The translations under genes and the position numbers were made by a program. This document shows positions 32,213 through 43,835 of a stretch of 64,000 nt of DNA, one piece after another; positions within the stretch are counted from its first letter, which is position 1; every line of letters begins with the position of its first letter. Source of the DNA: Heloderma charlesbogerti (lineage: Eukaryota > Chordata > Lepidosauria > Squamata > Helodermatidae). The stretch covers positions 186,001 to 250,000 of the forward strand of contig JANEZZ010001679.1 of assembly GCA_026122225.1 (NCBI GenBank). Direction: 5' to 3'. The notes beneath the pieces were generated by a model that saw only the letters and a list, made by a program, of their open reading frames with translations, searched no databases and had not been told where the DNA came from.

Positions 32213-32830
32213 GAGCTTCAGTGCTTTAGTTCAGGCTTTCCAAATTGGTGGCCATCACTTCATCCTGTGATAGTGATTTCCATAGTGTAACTATGCACTG
32301 TGTGATTAAGTCCTTTTATCTGTCCTGAATCTCCCACCAATCAGCTTCATGGGATGACCCTGTGTTCTAGTATTTTGAGAGAAGGAGAAAAAATATATCC
32401 CTAGCCACATTCTCTACACCATGCATAATTTTGAACACCTCTATCATGTCTCCCCTACTCTCCTTTTTTCCAAGCTAAACAATCCCAGCTGTTGTAACCT
32501 TCTCTCATAGGGGAGATGCCCCAGCCCTTTCATCATTTCAGGTGCCCTTTTCTGCACTTTTTCCAGCTCTACAAAATCTTTTTTTTAGGTGTGGTGGCAA
32601 GAACTCTACACAGTATTCCAAGTATGGCCGCACCATAGATTTGTATAGGGGCCAGATGATATTGGCAGTTTTATTCTCAATTCCTTTTCTAATTATGCCT
32701 AAGATGGAGTTTGCCTTTTTTACAGCAGCCACACATTGGGTTGGCATCTTAACTGAGCTGTCCACCAAAACCCCAAGATCTCTTTCTTGGTTGGTCACTG
32801 CTAGCTCAGATCCCATCTGAATAATCTAAT
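32213..32830 (-). pseudogene. Older CR1-group LINE fragment (RT C-terminus and 3' region)
   Basis: The minus frame 32816-32538 reads MGSELAVTNQERDLGVLVDS, VKKANSILGIIRKGIENK and PLYKSMVRPYLEYCVEF, the C-terminal RT region of CR1-type LINEs. The remaining 3' part (to about 32213) is in pieces. Sequence differs substantially from the CR1 at 28966-31850, pointing to a different subfamily or greater age. Confidence 0.85.
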
Positions 32831-33069
32831 AGAGCTTCTTTCCACACAGAAGCTTCTGATCACTGGTTACTAGAGGAGAGATGAGGAGGAATGGAAAATA
32901 AGGAAGAAGATGCATCCCCACAAATTTAATGGCAAATGTGTGAATACAATGCTGTCACCAGCAGTAGAGGTGAACAGAAAGCTCATAATCTATACATTAC
33001 TGCTTCTTATTTATGATATATATCAACATTCTGTCTATTCTTCAGACAAACTAGGAAGATGTAATTTTC

Positions 33070-33850
33070 TAGGGAAGGTGGAGAATTCCACCATGGACCC
33101 CAATGACGCTGGATTCTAAAGAATCTGCCCCCCCCAGAGTCCATGACAGAATGGAACACTTACCTCCACCTCCCTGCACAATCCTCTTCAGCCGGATCCT
33201 CTGGCTTCAGAGCACCAGCCATATGGCCACCATACCGTATCACTGGCTGAGGGGTATTGACTGCGGACACAAAAGGCATCCAGGATGCCATTTGTGGCTG
33301 TAAAGGTCTTAGTTTAAGGTAAATGTGGCTGTAAATAAATGGATGCCATTTGCATCTGCAGTCAATACCCCTCAGCCAGCAATACAGCATGGCAGCTGTA
33401 TCACTGGCTCTCCAGAGCCGGAGGATCCGGCTGCATCCTGGATGCTATTTTAGGCCCTGTTTTTTCACTTGATAGGCTACACAAATAGTTGCATAGCCTA
33501 TGGCATGAAAAAAAAGCAGGGACGCAAATGATGTCCAGAATGCCATTTGGAGCCGTAAAGGTCTTAGTTTAAGCTAAATGCAGCTATTTACGGCTGCATT
33601 TACCTTGAACTAAGACCTTTATGGCCACAAATGGCATCCGGGACACTATTTGCGTCTGCAGTCAATACCCCTCAGCCAGCAATACAGCAATGGCGGCTGT
33701 ATCGCTGGCGCTTTGAACCCAGCCTGCAGCTCCACAGAATCGCCTTGGAGCAGAGCTGGCTGAAGAGGATCCCAGGGGGAGGAATGGATAGCCTCCCCGC
33801 AAGGGCGGATTCCAAGCTGGAATGACAGGTAGGGAATCCACCCATCCCTT
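33070..33850. mobile_element. TAGGG-palindromic element E16
   Basis: Perfect 8-bp duplication TAATTTTC (33062-33069 and 33851-33858). It starts TAGGGAAGGTGGAG and ends CCATCCCTT, the last base changed from A. ACTTACCT at 33158-33165 is intact; the right end has AGGTAGGG. The core differs in detail: GGTATTGACTGC...GCAGTCAATACC arms, AAGGTCTTAGTTTAAG palindromes and one GATAGGCTACACAAATAGTTGCATAGCCTA hairpin near 33470. A distinct subfamily. Confidence 0.9.
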
Positions 33851-33906
33851 TAATTTTCTAGAGCTGGAGTTCATCACAACCTCAATTGGCATGTATGGGA
33901 CTATAG

Positions 33907-35122
33907 GAGGGATGTACAGAAATTGTGTTTCTGCTCACAAAACATCAGTCCTAGGGATGTCAGAAAATTCCACCACGGATCTCGGTGAGGTCGAATGCCA
34001 GTGCATTTAGCCCCCCAAAATCCATGGCGGAATGAAGCTCACCTCCCCCCACCCCAAGAAAAGTGTGCGAAATGGAGCACTTACTTGCTGCCATCCGCAG
34101 TGACTTGCAAATGGTGGCCTCGTCTGCGGCTGCCATTCACTTCCTCATTATAGCCATGATAGGCTATGTAAATAATTACGTAGCCTATCACGGCTAATGC
34201 AGGGACGCAATTTGTGTCCCTGCGGAAGCCGTGATAGGCTACATAAGTATTTATGAAGCCTATCACAGCTTAACTAAGGGAACACAAATGGCGGCAGCTG
34301 CGGCTGCTGCCATTTGCGTTCCCTTTTTTTTTGCCATTTTAGCCTACATAAATATTTACGTAGGCTATTGCAGCAAAAAAAAAGTGGGGGAACACAAATG
34401 GCATAGTGGCCGCCGTTTGCATTCCTTTTTTTTTTTTTTGCCATAATAGCCTACGTAAATATTTATATAGGCTAAAACAGCAAAAAAAAAAAGGGAACGC
34501 AAATTTGTGTCCACTTTTTTTTTTTTTTTTTGCCGTGATAGGCTACATAAATATTTACATAGCTCATCACGGCAAAATACAGGGACGCAAATGGTGGCGG
34601 CTATGGCAGCCACCGTTTGCGTTCCTGCAGGCTGCCCAGTGGCTGGATGTCTGGCTGCAGGCGGCCCCGGCCGGTGGCTCTGCGGAATCTCCACAGAGCA
34701 GACCGGCCGGAGAGAATTTTGGGGGGAGGAACAGAGCGCCTCCCCCTCCACAAATGTCACCCTTCAAAAAGGTGAATCCTAATCAATCCTGTCCTGTTTG
34801 CAACACCAAATGTGAGCACGAATATGAGAACATGTTTGCCAAAAAATGTTCACAAACTACTGAATATCTGCTTGTTTGATTTGCACAACTTTTTCTTTTC
34901 TAAATCAGCTCTGCTTTAGTTTTTGGGACAAATTTGCACAACTTTGGAAATTTGCGCAGATTTGGCATTTTTTGCACAAATTTGGTCGCTGTTCATTTTG
35001 CACTATTTTCCCATTTGCACAAAATGAGCAGTGATTGCAAAAGCAAACTGAACACAAAACATGGGCGAGCTGATGTTCAGAGAATCTTGATAAGCTCAAA
35101 ATTGCTCATTCACCCATCCCTA
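33907..35122. mobile_element. AT-rich TAGGG-group element (N6), split by E17
   Basis: It starts GAGGGATGTACAG at 33907 and ends CACCCATCCCTA at 35122. Flanking 8-mers GACTATAG and GGCTATAC agree at 6 of 8. After E17 the interior has many GCACAAATTTG / CAAATTTGCACAAC motifs. No coding capacity. Confidence 0.6.
33952..34781. mobile_element. TAGGG-palindromic element E17 (C left, A/D right)
   Basis: Flanks ATCAGTCC (33944-33951) and ATCAATCC (34782-34789) agree at 7 of 8. It starts TAGGGATGTCAG and ends GAATCCTA with a damaged right terminus. Hairpins of GATAGGCTATGTAAAT type occur at 34157-34193, 34230-34267 and 34534-34573, with TAGCCTACATAAATATTTACGTAGGCTA at 34340-34370 and ATGGCGGCAGC...GCTGCCATTTGC at 34288-34317. 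Left donor near 34079. Confidence 0.88.
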
Positions 35123-35212
35123 GGCTATACTTGTGGTGCATCAGTCAGAGTGTCTGACTGGGAACAAAAAGATGTAGGCTCATATTGCCACCCTGCCACA
35201 AAGCCACCAGTT

Positions 35213-35966
35213 TAGGGGTGTATGAAACCCCGCTTACCAGGCTCTGCCGGGTTCCACTGGGGGGGGAGGTGCTCCGTCCCTCCCCCCGGAATCCTTGCTG
35301 GCTGGCTCCGCTCCACAGGGATTCCGCAGAGCTGCTGGCCAGCTCCGCCAGCAGCCGGACTTCTGGCTGCTGGCTAGCAGGGACGCAAATGGCGGCGGCT
35401 GTAGCGGCTGCCATTTGCATCCTTGAATTCAGCCGTGATAGGCTACATAAAGAGTTATGTAGCCTATCATGTCTGGGTTAAAAAAACAAAAAACAAAATG
35501 CTTATGCAAATGGCGACGGCTACAGCCGCCGCCATTTGCATTCCTTATTTTTGGCCGTCTTAGTCTATGTAAATATTTACGTAGACTAAGATGGCGAAAA
35601 TAAGGGTGAACGCAAATAGCGGCCATAGCCGCTGCCATTTGCATTCACTTTTTTTTTTTTTTTAACCGAGACGTGATAGGTTACGTAAGTCTTTACGTAG
35701 CCTATCACAAATGGGGGAAAAAAAAAAACAGACTGCAAATGGTGGTGGTGGCAGCACCCAGTCGGAAGACCAGCCGCCGCCACTGCCGAAGCGCCACTGC
35801 TGGAGCCGCCACTGTCCGGAACATCTGCCCCAGATAAGTCTTGTCCCAGGGGGGATCCGTGGGGTGGCGGGGGGTGGCAGGTCTTTCCTCCACGGAGTTC
35901 GGGGGGGCCGAATGCACTGGCATTCGGCCTCACGGAGATCCATGCTGGAATTTTCTGACATCCCTA
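35213..35966. mobile_element. TAGGG-palindromic element E18 (D left, C right)
   Basis: Flanks CACCAGTT (35205-35212) and CACCAGAT (35967-35974) agree at 7 of 8. It starts TAGGGGTGTATG and ends GACATCCCTA. Both donors are mutated (GCTTACCA near 35234; AGATAAGT near 35831). Core hairpins include ATGGCGGCGGC...GCTGCCATTTGC near 35388-35420, GATAGGCTACATAAAG near 35436 and TTAGTCTATGTAAATATTTACGTAGACTAA near 35560. Confidence 0.9.
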
Positions 35967-36038
35967 CACCAGATAACCCTTGGGCAGTCAGCACCCCACA
36001 GTCTAATCTGCGTCACAGGGTGGTTATGAGGATATTTT

Positions 36039-36685
36039 TAGGGAAGTTGGAGAATTCCACCACGGATTCCAGGGAGGCCGAATTCCAGTGCATTCGGTCC
36101 CCCGGAATCCATCGCGGAACTAAGCAACCGCCCCTGCCACTCCCCGAAATGGGCCTGGAATGGAGCCTACCTGTTTGCGGCCATCCGGTGCTCTGTGAAT
36201 GGCTGCCATGTCTGTGGCCGCAAATTGCCTTCCCATGAATGCCGTGATAGGCTACATAAGTATTTACGTAGCCTATCACTGCTAACACAGGGATGCCATT
36301 TGTGTCCCTACGGAGGCTGTGATAGGCTATGTAAATATATATGTAGCCTATCACGGCAATAGGCAGGAACTTCAGGAATGCAAATGGCAGCCACTATGCC
36401 ATTTGCGTCCCTGCCTTTTGCTGTGATAGCTACGTAAATATATACATAGCCTAACATGACAAAAGACAGGGACACAAATGGCAGCAGCTATGGCGGCCGC
36501 CATTTGTGTCCCTGCGCAGCCCAGCAGTGGCCGGATGTCTGGCTGCGGGTGGCCCTGGCCGGTGGTTTCGCAGAGTTGCTGCAAAGCAGAGCTGGCTGGG
36601 GGGGATTTTGGGGGGAGGGACGGAGCGCCTCCCCCCCACCGTGGATGTCCCTGGACGAAACCAGGTAAGTGTTTTGTACATCTCT
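36039..36685. mobile_element. TAGGG-palindromic element E19
   Basis: It starts TAGGGAAGTTGG, like E16, and ends TACATCTCT(A), with AGGTAAGT at 36663-36670. Flanks GATATTTT and AATATCTT agree at 6 of 8. Hairpins: GATAGGCTACATAAGTATTTACGTAGCCTATC near 36244-36276, GATAGGCTATGTAAATATATATGTAGCCTATC near 36321-36353, ATGGCAGCAGC...GCCGCCATT near 36477-36505. Confidence 0.82.
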
Positions 36686-36699
36686 AATATCTTTAAACT

Positions 36700-37779
36700 C
36701 CTTGGAGGAAGGGTAGAATAAAACATAAGAAACAAATTACTCCCTCTAATAGCAAACTCACGTGGTATGTGCACTGCATACAGGTTTGGAGACAAAACGG
36801 GGCCAATACGGGAGAGATCAGCAGGCTTGGAGGAACCATGAGGTTTGTAGAAGTTTTTTTGTTGGTTTGTTTTTTAAACCTAAGGGAGGCAATCCCCCAA
36901 AACACAGTCTAATGAGAACTGAGCATGTTCAGTAGCCACAGAACATGAAATTCAAGTCACAATAGGGGAAAAAAAACACACACACACAGAGACGTTGGGG
37001 GAGTGGTGGAATGGAATATCCTGGAGGAAGGCGTTTCTTCTTTGGCTGGCTGGAATTCAGAACAGAAGCATTCCTTTTATGAGGTGAGGATGCATTGCAA
37101 CATTTTTGCAGATGTCACTCATATTTTCTATTGAACAAAGGCAGACGGGTCAGATCTTTTCAGTGCCCTGTCAATATGAAGTGTTAGCAGATACCCCTAT
37201 TAAATATTAGACAGTTCTGGGTGCAATGTTGTTTTATAATGCTGGTAAGTCTTTATTACAGAGAGAAAAAGAGATTTGACACACTGGAACAGTCAACCAC
37301 ATATGGCTAGCAATTAAATAGCAGAATATCAACTTTTCATGTGAGTCTGTTACTTGGCCATGGTGTGCAACTGTCCTTACATAAAAATAAAACTGTGTCC
37401 TCTACTGGCAAATTGGAAAACTCTGACCACAATTGAGAAATGTCATGATCTGCTGCATGTTATACAATAACAGCAGCTAAAACAATGGCAAAATTTTCCA
37501 AAGCATCAATGGCTAATTCTGTGAAGTTTGTAGTCTGAAGTTATTGAACTGCTGTTTCTTTAAATTGTTATTCAGTATTATGCAGTTATATGTTTGGATT
37601 TTGTATCATTTGCACCTGTTGTTTGGTATAAAGTAAGAAGGTGCTTAGGTTGTAATTGCCTTTGGCTAAACAACAATAGAAACTGATTGTTAATACCTCA
37701 CAGTATTTGATCATTGATGCTGTGGTATTTAGTATTCAACAGTATTGACAGTTCATAAAAAAAATGGTAGATCGCTGCA
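36700..37779. other. No recognisable feature
   Basis: About 1.1 kb of AT-rich DNA with a short (CA)n near 36976-36988. No shared repeats, domains or palindromes were seen. Confidence 0.35.
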
Positions 37780-37787
37780 GCTTTCAC

Positions 37788-38680
37788 TAGGGATGTACGA
37801 AAGTCACTTACCTTTTCGCAGCTTGGCTTCGCGGTGGGGGGGAGGCACTTCGCTTCTCCCCCCGAAGTTCAGGCGAGGGGGGGGGAGGCGCCCCGCCTCG
37901 CCTGGCCGAAATTCAGGCTGGGGAGAAGCGCCCCGTCTCCCCGGCCCGAAACAAAAAGTAAAAAAAAAAAAGACCCCGTGATAGGCTACGTGACGATTTA
38001 CATAGCCTATCACGGCTAGATTTCCAAAGTCAGCCGTGATAGGCTACATAAATTGTCACGTAGCCTATGACGGGTGACTTTTGGAAAAAAAAAAGCACGT
38101 ACGCAAATTTGTGTTCCTTATTTTGGCACGTCTAGTCTATGTAAAGATTTACGTAGACTACGGCGAAAATAAGGGCAATGCAAATAGCGTGCCCTTATTT
38201 TCGCCGTAGTCTACGTAAATCTTTACATAGACTAGAAGTGCCAAAATAAGGAATGCAAATGGCGGCGCCCCATGGGCATCACCATTTGCGTATGCGCTTT
38301 TTTTTTCCCCTCCAAAGTCACCCGTCATAGGCTACGTGACGATTTACGTAGCCTATCACGGCTGATTTTGGAAATCTAGCCGTGATAGGCTACGTAAATC
38401 GTTACGAAGCCTATCACAGGGTTTGTTTGTTTTTTACTTGTTTTTTTTTTTTTTTGCAATGGTGGTGGCGGCAGCCAGATGGGAGACCGGCCACCGCCCC
38501 TGCCCGCAACGAACCGCCGCCGAACCGTCGCCGGGACCCACCGCCGAGAGGGATATTCGCCGAAGGTAAGTCCCATCCCGGGGAGGGCGGGGGGCCAGCG
38601 GAGAATTTCCCAACCAACTTCGGGGGGCCGAATGCGCTCGGCCTCCCGAAGATTCAGGGAGAAATTCTCCGCTATCCCTA
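37788..38680. mobile_element. TAGGG-palindromic element E20 (A left, B right), full length
   Basis: Perfect 8-bp duplication GCTTTCAC (37780-37787 and 38681-38688). Both outward donors are intact: ACTTACCT at 37806-37813 and AGGTAAGT at 38564-38571. The nine-hairpin core is centred near 38188 (AAGGGCAATGCAAATAGCGTGCCCTT). Reading out through the B module from GCAATGGTGGTGGCGGCAGC (38455), an open stretch reaches the right donor. Confidence 0.96.
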
Positions 38681-38820
38681 GCTTTCACACTTTTAACCTT
38701 CAGAGAACATTGATTTGTCTTCGGTGGGAACTCTGGTGTATCTGCTATGAACGGAGACCCTACAGACTGCAGAAAATTCTGGGGTGTGCTCTAGAGAGCC
38801 CATTTGGTGCCTGCAGAGAA

Positions 38821-39706
38821 TAGGGATGTCAGAGAATTCCGCCACGGATCTCGGTGAGGTCGAATGCCAGTGCATTCGGCCCCCTGATATCTGTGGTGAA
38901 ATGGCCTGCCACCCCCCTGCGGAATCCCCCCGGGATGAGACTTAGCTGGGGTGGATCTTCCGGGTGGTGGTGGCTCCAGTGGCGGCTTCGGCGGCTGCAG
39001 CAGCTGGTCTTCCGACTAGCTGCCACCGCTGCCATTTGCAGTCTGGAGGGTGTTTTTTTTTTTTTTTCCAGGGACGTGATAGGCTACGTAAAGATTTACG
39101 TAGCCTATCATGGCTGGGTAAAAAAAAAAAGCTCCGGCTGCCGCCATTTGCGTTCCTTATTTTTGGCCGTCTTAGTCTACATAAATATTTACGTAGACTA
39201 TTATGGCAAAAACAAAGGGAAATGCAAATAGTGTAGGGGGCGCTATTTGCGTTCCTTTTTGATTCGCCGTTTTAGCCTACATAAATATTTACGTAGGCTA
39301 AAACGGCGAATCAAAAAGGGACGCAAATAGCGCCCGCTACGCTATTTGCATTCCTCTTTGTTTTCGCCATAATAGTCTATGTGAATATTTACGTAGACTA
39401 AGACGGCCAAAAATAAGGAACGCAAATGGTGGCGGCCATAGCCGCCATTTCGTATGCGGGTTTTGTTTTGTTTTTTACCCAGAGCCCTCTGCGGCCAGAA
39501 ATCTGGGCGTGGATGGCTCTGGCCTAGGCTGGGCCTGGCCGGCTGCTCCGCGGAGCCACTGCGGAGCACAGCCGGCTGTCAAGGATTCTGGGGGGGAGGA
39601 ACGGATTGCCTCCCCCCCGTTGAGGATTCCGGGGAGAGGGACAGAACACCTCCCCCCTACCATAAACATAATCCGCGGAAAGGTAAGTGACTTTCGTACA
39701 TCCCTA
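38821..39706. mobile_element. TAGGG-palindromic element E21 (C left, A right)
   Basis: Perfect 8-bp duplication GCAGAGAA (38813-38820 and 39707-39714). The left donor is mutated (ACTTAGCT near 38939); the right donor AGGTAAGT at 39681-39688 is intact. The centre near 39270-39310 contains GCCGTTTTAGCCTACATAAAT...TTTACGTAGGCTAAAACGGC. Starts TAGGGATGTCAG, ends TACATCCCTA. Confidence 0.95.
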
Positions 39707-39857
39707 GCAGAGAAATGCTGGCCTCACTATTGATCACTGCGAACTGGCAGGGAGACCGAGAACGCCCCCACACCAAACATTCCCTGAGGTTGCACTTTAG
39801 AGGAAAATAGGCAGTGATGAGTAGGAAAACATTTGGGGAACTTGAGTGTGTTACAAC

Positions 39858-39925
39858 TAGGAATGTCAGAGAATTCCACCACGGACTGAAATGGGATCGA
39901 ATTCTCTTCTGTCCGTGCCATGGAG
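39858..39925. mobile_element. Fragment of a C-type TAGGG end
   Basis: TAGGAATGTCAGAGAATTCC followed by ACCACGGACTGAAAT resembles the C-type left end, after which the similarity stops. No partner end or duplication was identified. Confidence 0.4.
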
Positions 39926-40190
39926 TCCTCTGAGGAACAGCACCACGAGGTCCTGTGGAGCCAGCAGTCATGCGGCTTTTTTTTCATTGTCCACACAGAG
40001 TCGCGAAATTTTTGTAAATAAAAATGCAGTGTAGTATGTTCTGATAATAAATACATACTTAAAAAAAATGAATTGTGCTCACCGCCTTGTTTGTGGGTGT
40101 TCTTTTTAAATTGAAATCCTCCGTCTCTGTTTACTTTCAGCCAAAACACTTCCTCCTCCCGGGGCTTCCCAAAAGAAGGCTGTCCTAGGT

Positions 40191-41158
40191 GTGCCTGAGC
40201 GATGCACTCTTTGTTTAAAGCAACACTGTTTTAAGGAAAGAAATAAACCTTTTAAAATGACCATGCCGGTCCTGGAACCCTGCATGAGGTATTATTCTCC
40301 CTGCTAAGTTTTATATTTCCACATCCGGTGTTGTTGACGTTGTGAGGCTAAAATGGTAGAGGAGAACCAACTCTGTGCATGTCTACTCAGAAGTAAGTCT
40401 TACTGAGTTCAATGTGACTTACTCCTACACATGTCAGCACCTCACTTGCCCCCAGCTCAGCTTTGTATTTCCACATCCAGCTCATGATCAAACCTCCTGT
40501 TAGTTATCTCAGAAGACCCTTGGGTGAATGGGTGGGGGGGTTTCCAGGGAAACAGCTGGATTGAGAGAGAATCTCCCTCACACATACACACACATAATGG
40601 AAGAATACAGTTCTTCATGTTCCCTGGTATATTTATTCCTCATTTTGTTCATTCCCTGAGCATGTGTAGGGTGTGCTTTTTATTCAAACAAAGAGAAGCT
40701 TGCTGATCTTTCCCTTCATGTTGCATTTGTACAAGTGTGACTGCTTCAGAAAGAACTTTCCATTATACTGTCTCTTTTTCATGAGTTTCATAACAGAAGT
40801 GTGGTGTAGTGGTTAGAGGCCAGCCCAAAGTCACCCAGTGAGATAACTAGAGGAGGTTCGATCATGAGCTGGATGTGGAAATACAAAGCTGAGCTGGGGG
40901 CAAGTGGAGTGTTGACATGTGTAGGAGTAAGTCGCATTGAACTCAGTAAGACTTACTTCTGAGTAGACATGTACAGAGTTGATTCTCCTCTCCATTTTAG
41001 TCTCACAACATCAACAACAATGCTGGATGTGGAAATATAAAGATTAGCAGGGAGAATAATACCTCATGCAAGGCTCCAGGACCGGCATGGCCATTTTAAA
41101 AGATTTTTTCTTTCTTTAAAACAGTGTTGCTTTAAACAAAGAGTGCATCGCTCAGGCA
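40191..41158. repeat. Long inverted repeat, about 320-bp arms
   Basis: The left arm (40191-40512) and right arm (about 40841-41158) are reverse complements along their length, for example GCCTGAGCGATGCACTCTTT against AAAGAGTGCATCGCTCAGGC, and CCACATCCAGCTCATGATC against GATCATGAGCTGGATGTGG. The 328-bp spacer holds a decayed SINE head (40797-40840). No duplication or terminal consensus was identified. It could be a head-to-head insertion of the same repeat or an inverted duplication. Confidence 0.85.
40797..40840 (+). mobile_element. Sauria-type SINE head fragment
   Basis: GTGTGGTGTAGTGGTTAGAG at 40799 followed by AAAGTCACCCAGTGAG resembles the tRNA-derived head (GTGGTGTAGTGGTTAGAG with box A) and a downstream part of the SINE at 50248-50450, joined by a deletion. 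Confidence 0.55.
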
Positions 41159-41229
41159 GATCATTGCAGATCTGTACCTCTGGAAAAGCAAGATTTAATA
41201 CAATAGCCATCCCAATAGCTTTCTACTCA

Positions 41230-42005
41230 GCACTGGTTAGGCCTCATCTTGAGTACTGTGTCCAGTTCTGGGTGCCACACTTTAAGAAGGACAACTCTTA
41301 AACTAAGGTACAACTCTGTATATGTCTTTAATGAGCTTCCGCCATGCATTAAAAACATGGTTGTTCAGGCAGGCATTTGGGGTGGGTTAGGGGATTTTAG
41401 AAAATGTTTTTATTGTAGAATTTTATTGTTTTAAACTGTTTTATTATATGTTGTACATCGCCCAGAGTGGCTGGGTGACCCGCCAGATGGGTGATTAATA
41501 AATTTAATAAATAAATAGATTTAATAAATAAAAGGATGCAGACAAACTGGAGAGGGTTCAGAGGAGGGCAATGAAGATGATCAGGGGACTAGAAACTAAG
41601 CCCTATGAGGAGAGACTGAAAGAACTGGGCATGTTTAGCCTTGAGAAGAGAAGACTGAGGGGAGATAGGATAGCGCTCTTCAAGTACTTGAAAGGTTGTC
41701 ACAGAGAGGAAGGCCAGCATCTCTTCTTGATCATCCCAGAGTGCAGGACACGGAATAATGGGCTGAAGCTACAGAAAGCCAGATTCCAGCTGAACATCAG
41801 GAAAAGCTTCCTGACTGTTAGAGCAATACAACAATGGAACCAATTACCTAGGGAGGTGGTGGGCTCTCTCACACTGGAGGCATTCAAGATGAAGCTGGAC
41901 AGCCACTTGTCAGGGATGCTTTGACTTGGGTTCCTGCACTGAGCAGGGGGTTGGACATGATGGTCTTATAGGCCCCTTCCAACCCTACTATTCTCTGATT
42001 CTCTG
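41230..42005 (+). pseudogene. CR1 LINE fragment (RT C-terminus and 3' end), plus strand, interrupted
   Basis: CACTGGTTAGGCCTCATCTT at 41231 starts the ALVRPHLEYCVQFW-type region. After an insert, 41571-41924 gives MIRGLETKPYEERLKELGMF, REEGQHLFLIIPECRTRNNG and WNQLPREVVGSLTLEAFK, ending near 42005 with the CR1 tail in ATTCTCTGATTCTCTGACTCT form. Inserted between 41297 and 41534 is an L2-like tail. Confidence 0.92.
41297..41534 (+). mobile_element. L2-like LINE 3' tail inserted in CR1
   Basis: GTACATCGCCCAGAGTGGC near 41453 and the terminal TTAATAAATTTAATAAATAAA repeats are typical of L2-group 3' ends in reptiles. It divides the CR1 frame between the HFKKD codons (41280-41292) and the ADKLERV codons (41538 onwards). 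Confidence 0.7.
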
Positions 42006-42009
42006 ACTC

Positions 42010-42865
42010 TCTGAGTGTTGATTCTTATGTAGCCAAGACAGTGCCATGCAAACACAAGAGGGAATTGTCAACAGGCCCAGGGCAACCCCAAGGTTTGCAG
42101 AAGTACAAAGAAATCTTTGGAGGGGGGGAAACATGGGGGAACCCCCAAAGCAGCCTAATGAAGACAGAACATGCTCTGTGGACCTCAAATTGTTTGCAGG
42201 GAGGGCAGAAGATTGAGAACAGAGGGAATAGAATTGATACATTAAAAGGGTGGCAGAAAAGCTTTCAAACTGAGCCCTGGGAGTAAGCCAGCAGGAGCTG
42301 GGAAGCATCCAGTTTGGTTTGAATCATCCATTGCGGATGAAGGTGAAAATGTTTCTGTTTGCCTGAATGGGGATGGAGAGGAAATAGTCCACAAGCAAAT
42401 GGTGAAAGAAAATAGCCACTGAAAGAGGCCTAAAACGGATAGAAGAAGACTCACATGCCAGAGACATTTGGGGAGGGATGCTAGGCATGGGCACTTGTGC
42501 TAATGATAGAAGCTTCCAACCCCAAGATGGGAGAGTTGGAGTGCCTGGCTTAAAAAAAGAACTCAAATGAAGTGGGCATAGTAGAAACATGCTGGAATGG
42601 AGAGAACCAGTGGCCTACAGTCATCGCTATTGTGGAGATAACATCATTCTGTATGTAAAAGAGGCATAGTGTCAAGCATACAAGGAAACATAAAAGGGCT
42701 GAGTCCTCCACATAAGTGCTATGGATTTCAATAACAGGTTCCAAAAGCAATTTAGTATTGGGGACATGCTATTGCTCCTGGACCAGAATGCTCAGGGTGA
42801 TCTTGAGATGAAAAATGAAATCAGGGATAGGGATGGATGGACCACCCTGCACCCAACCTAGGCAG
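42010..42865 (+). mobile_element. Possible degraded LINE segment
   Basis: Scattered codons suggest a decayed LINE endonuclease region: GTAGAAACATGCTGGAATGG (VETCWNG-like) near 42569 and CTCCTGGACCAGAATGCTCAG (LLDQNAQGDLEM-like) near 42775. There are stops in every frame. Family assignment (CR1/L3 group) is a guess. Confidence 0.3.
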
Positions 42866-42869
42866 CACT

Positions 42870-43402
42870 TAGGGATGTCGTGAGCCCAGTTTGGGGTTCA
42901 GGAATTTGTTGAGCAACCCCCACCCATGACCCCCGGACTGCTGCTGCTGAGATGCTGTCCTTGTTCGCCTCCCACTCGTGCCCACTCATGCTCCCCAGTA
43001 CTCATCGCAAACCCATTTGGTGAGTGCCGCCATTTTCGCGCCTTTGCTTTCTAGGAAAAACAGGAAGTTTAAGAAATGTGCATATTTAAATATGCACAGT
43101 TTGGAGCTGGGAAAGCTAAATAATTGCAATATTAGAGGTATAATCCCTCTAATATTGCACTTATTTAGCTTTCCGTGCTCCAAACTGCGCATTTTTGAAT
43201 ATGCACATTTTTTAACTTCCTGTTTTATGCAGAAATCAAAGGCATGGAAATGGTGGCCCTCACCGAAAGGGTTGACGGTGAGCACTGGGGAATTCAGCAA
43301 ACTTGTCGGTGGCTCGAGCGCAGGTTCTGGGGGATGCAAGCAGGAACGCTGCTTTGATGAGTGCCTGGAGAACCCAAACTGGGGTGAGTTCTTACATCCC
43401 TA
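42870..43402. mobile_element. TAGGG-group palindromic element with AT-rich hairpin core
   Basis: Perfect 8-bp duplication GCAGCACT (42862-42869 and 43403-43410). It starts TAGGGATGTCGTG and ends TTACATCCCTA. The core is a long hairpin centred near 43140: AATATTAGAGG-TATAA-TCCCTCTAATATT, extended outward by GTTTGGAGC...GCTCCAAAC and AATATGCACA arms. It is unrelated in sequence to the GATAGGCTACGT cores, yet has the same ends and duplication length. Confidence 0.93.
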
Positions 43403-43419
43403 GCAGCACTTGCCGAATA

Positions 43420-43835
43420 CCTAGCACTTACCTGATCCAGGTTAGTGGAGCAGGGAGAGCTGCTGGGCGGTTTGTGGGGTGCTCGGCAGTGGTGTGCAGG
43501 TGTCCTCTCCCGTATCAAATGGCTGTTCATTCTTTTCTGTAAGTATCCCTTACATAAGTATCCCTTACGTAAGTAGCCAATGGGGGGGGGCTTAAATGGG
43601 CAATGTCTGCAACATTACAAGCATTTGTGCCTGCAATGTTGCAGACGTTGCCCTTTTAAGTTCCTCATTTTTGTAGATGGGGTACTTATGGAAAAGAATG
43701 AGCAACCATTTGATTGGCAAATAGCTGTTGTCATGGCAGTGGAAAACCTGAGCACTTGCCCAGCTCAGTGCATGCTGAGATGGGCAGGCACTGGGAGCCA
43801 TGGACTGGTGTTCGGGGGCCTGAGCTGGTCTTCCT
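43420..43835. repeat. Foldback repeat family N4, copy b
   Basis: An inverted repeat pairs CAAATGGCTGTTCATTCTTTTC near 43518 with GAAAAGAATGAGCAACCATTTG near 43691, around a central GCAACATTACAAGCATTTGTGCCTGCAATGTTGC hairpin. It resembles 12245-12779. The right side is cut by truncated E24. Confidence 0.55.
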
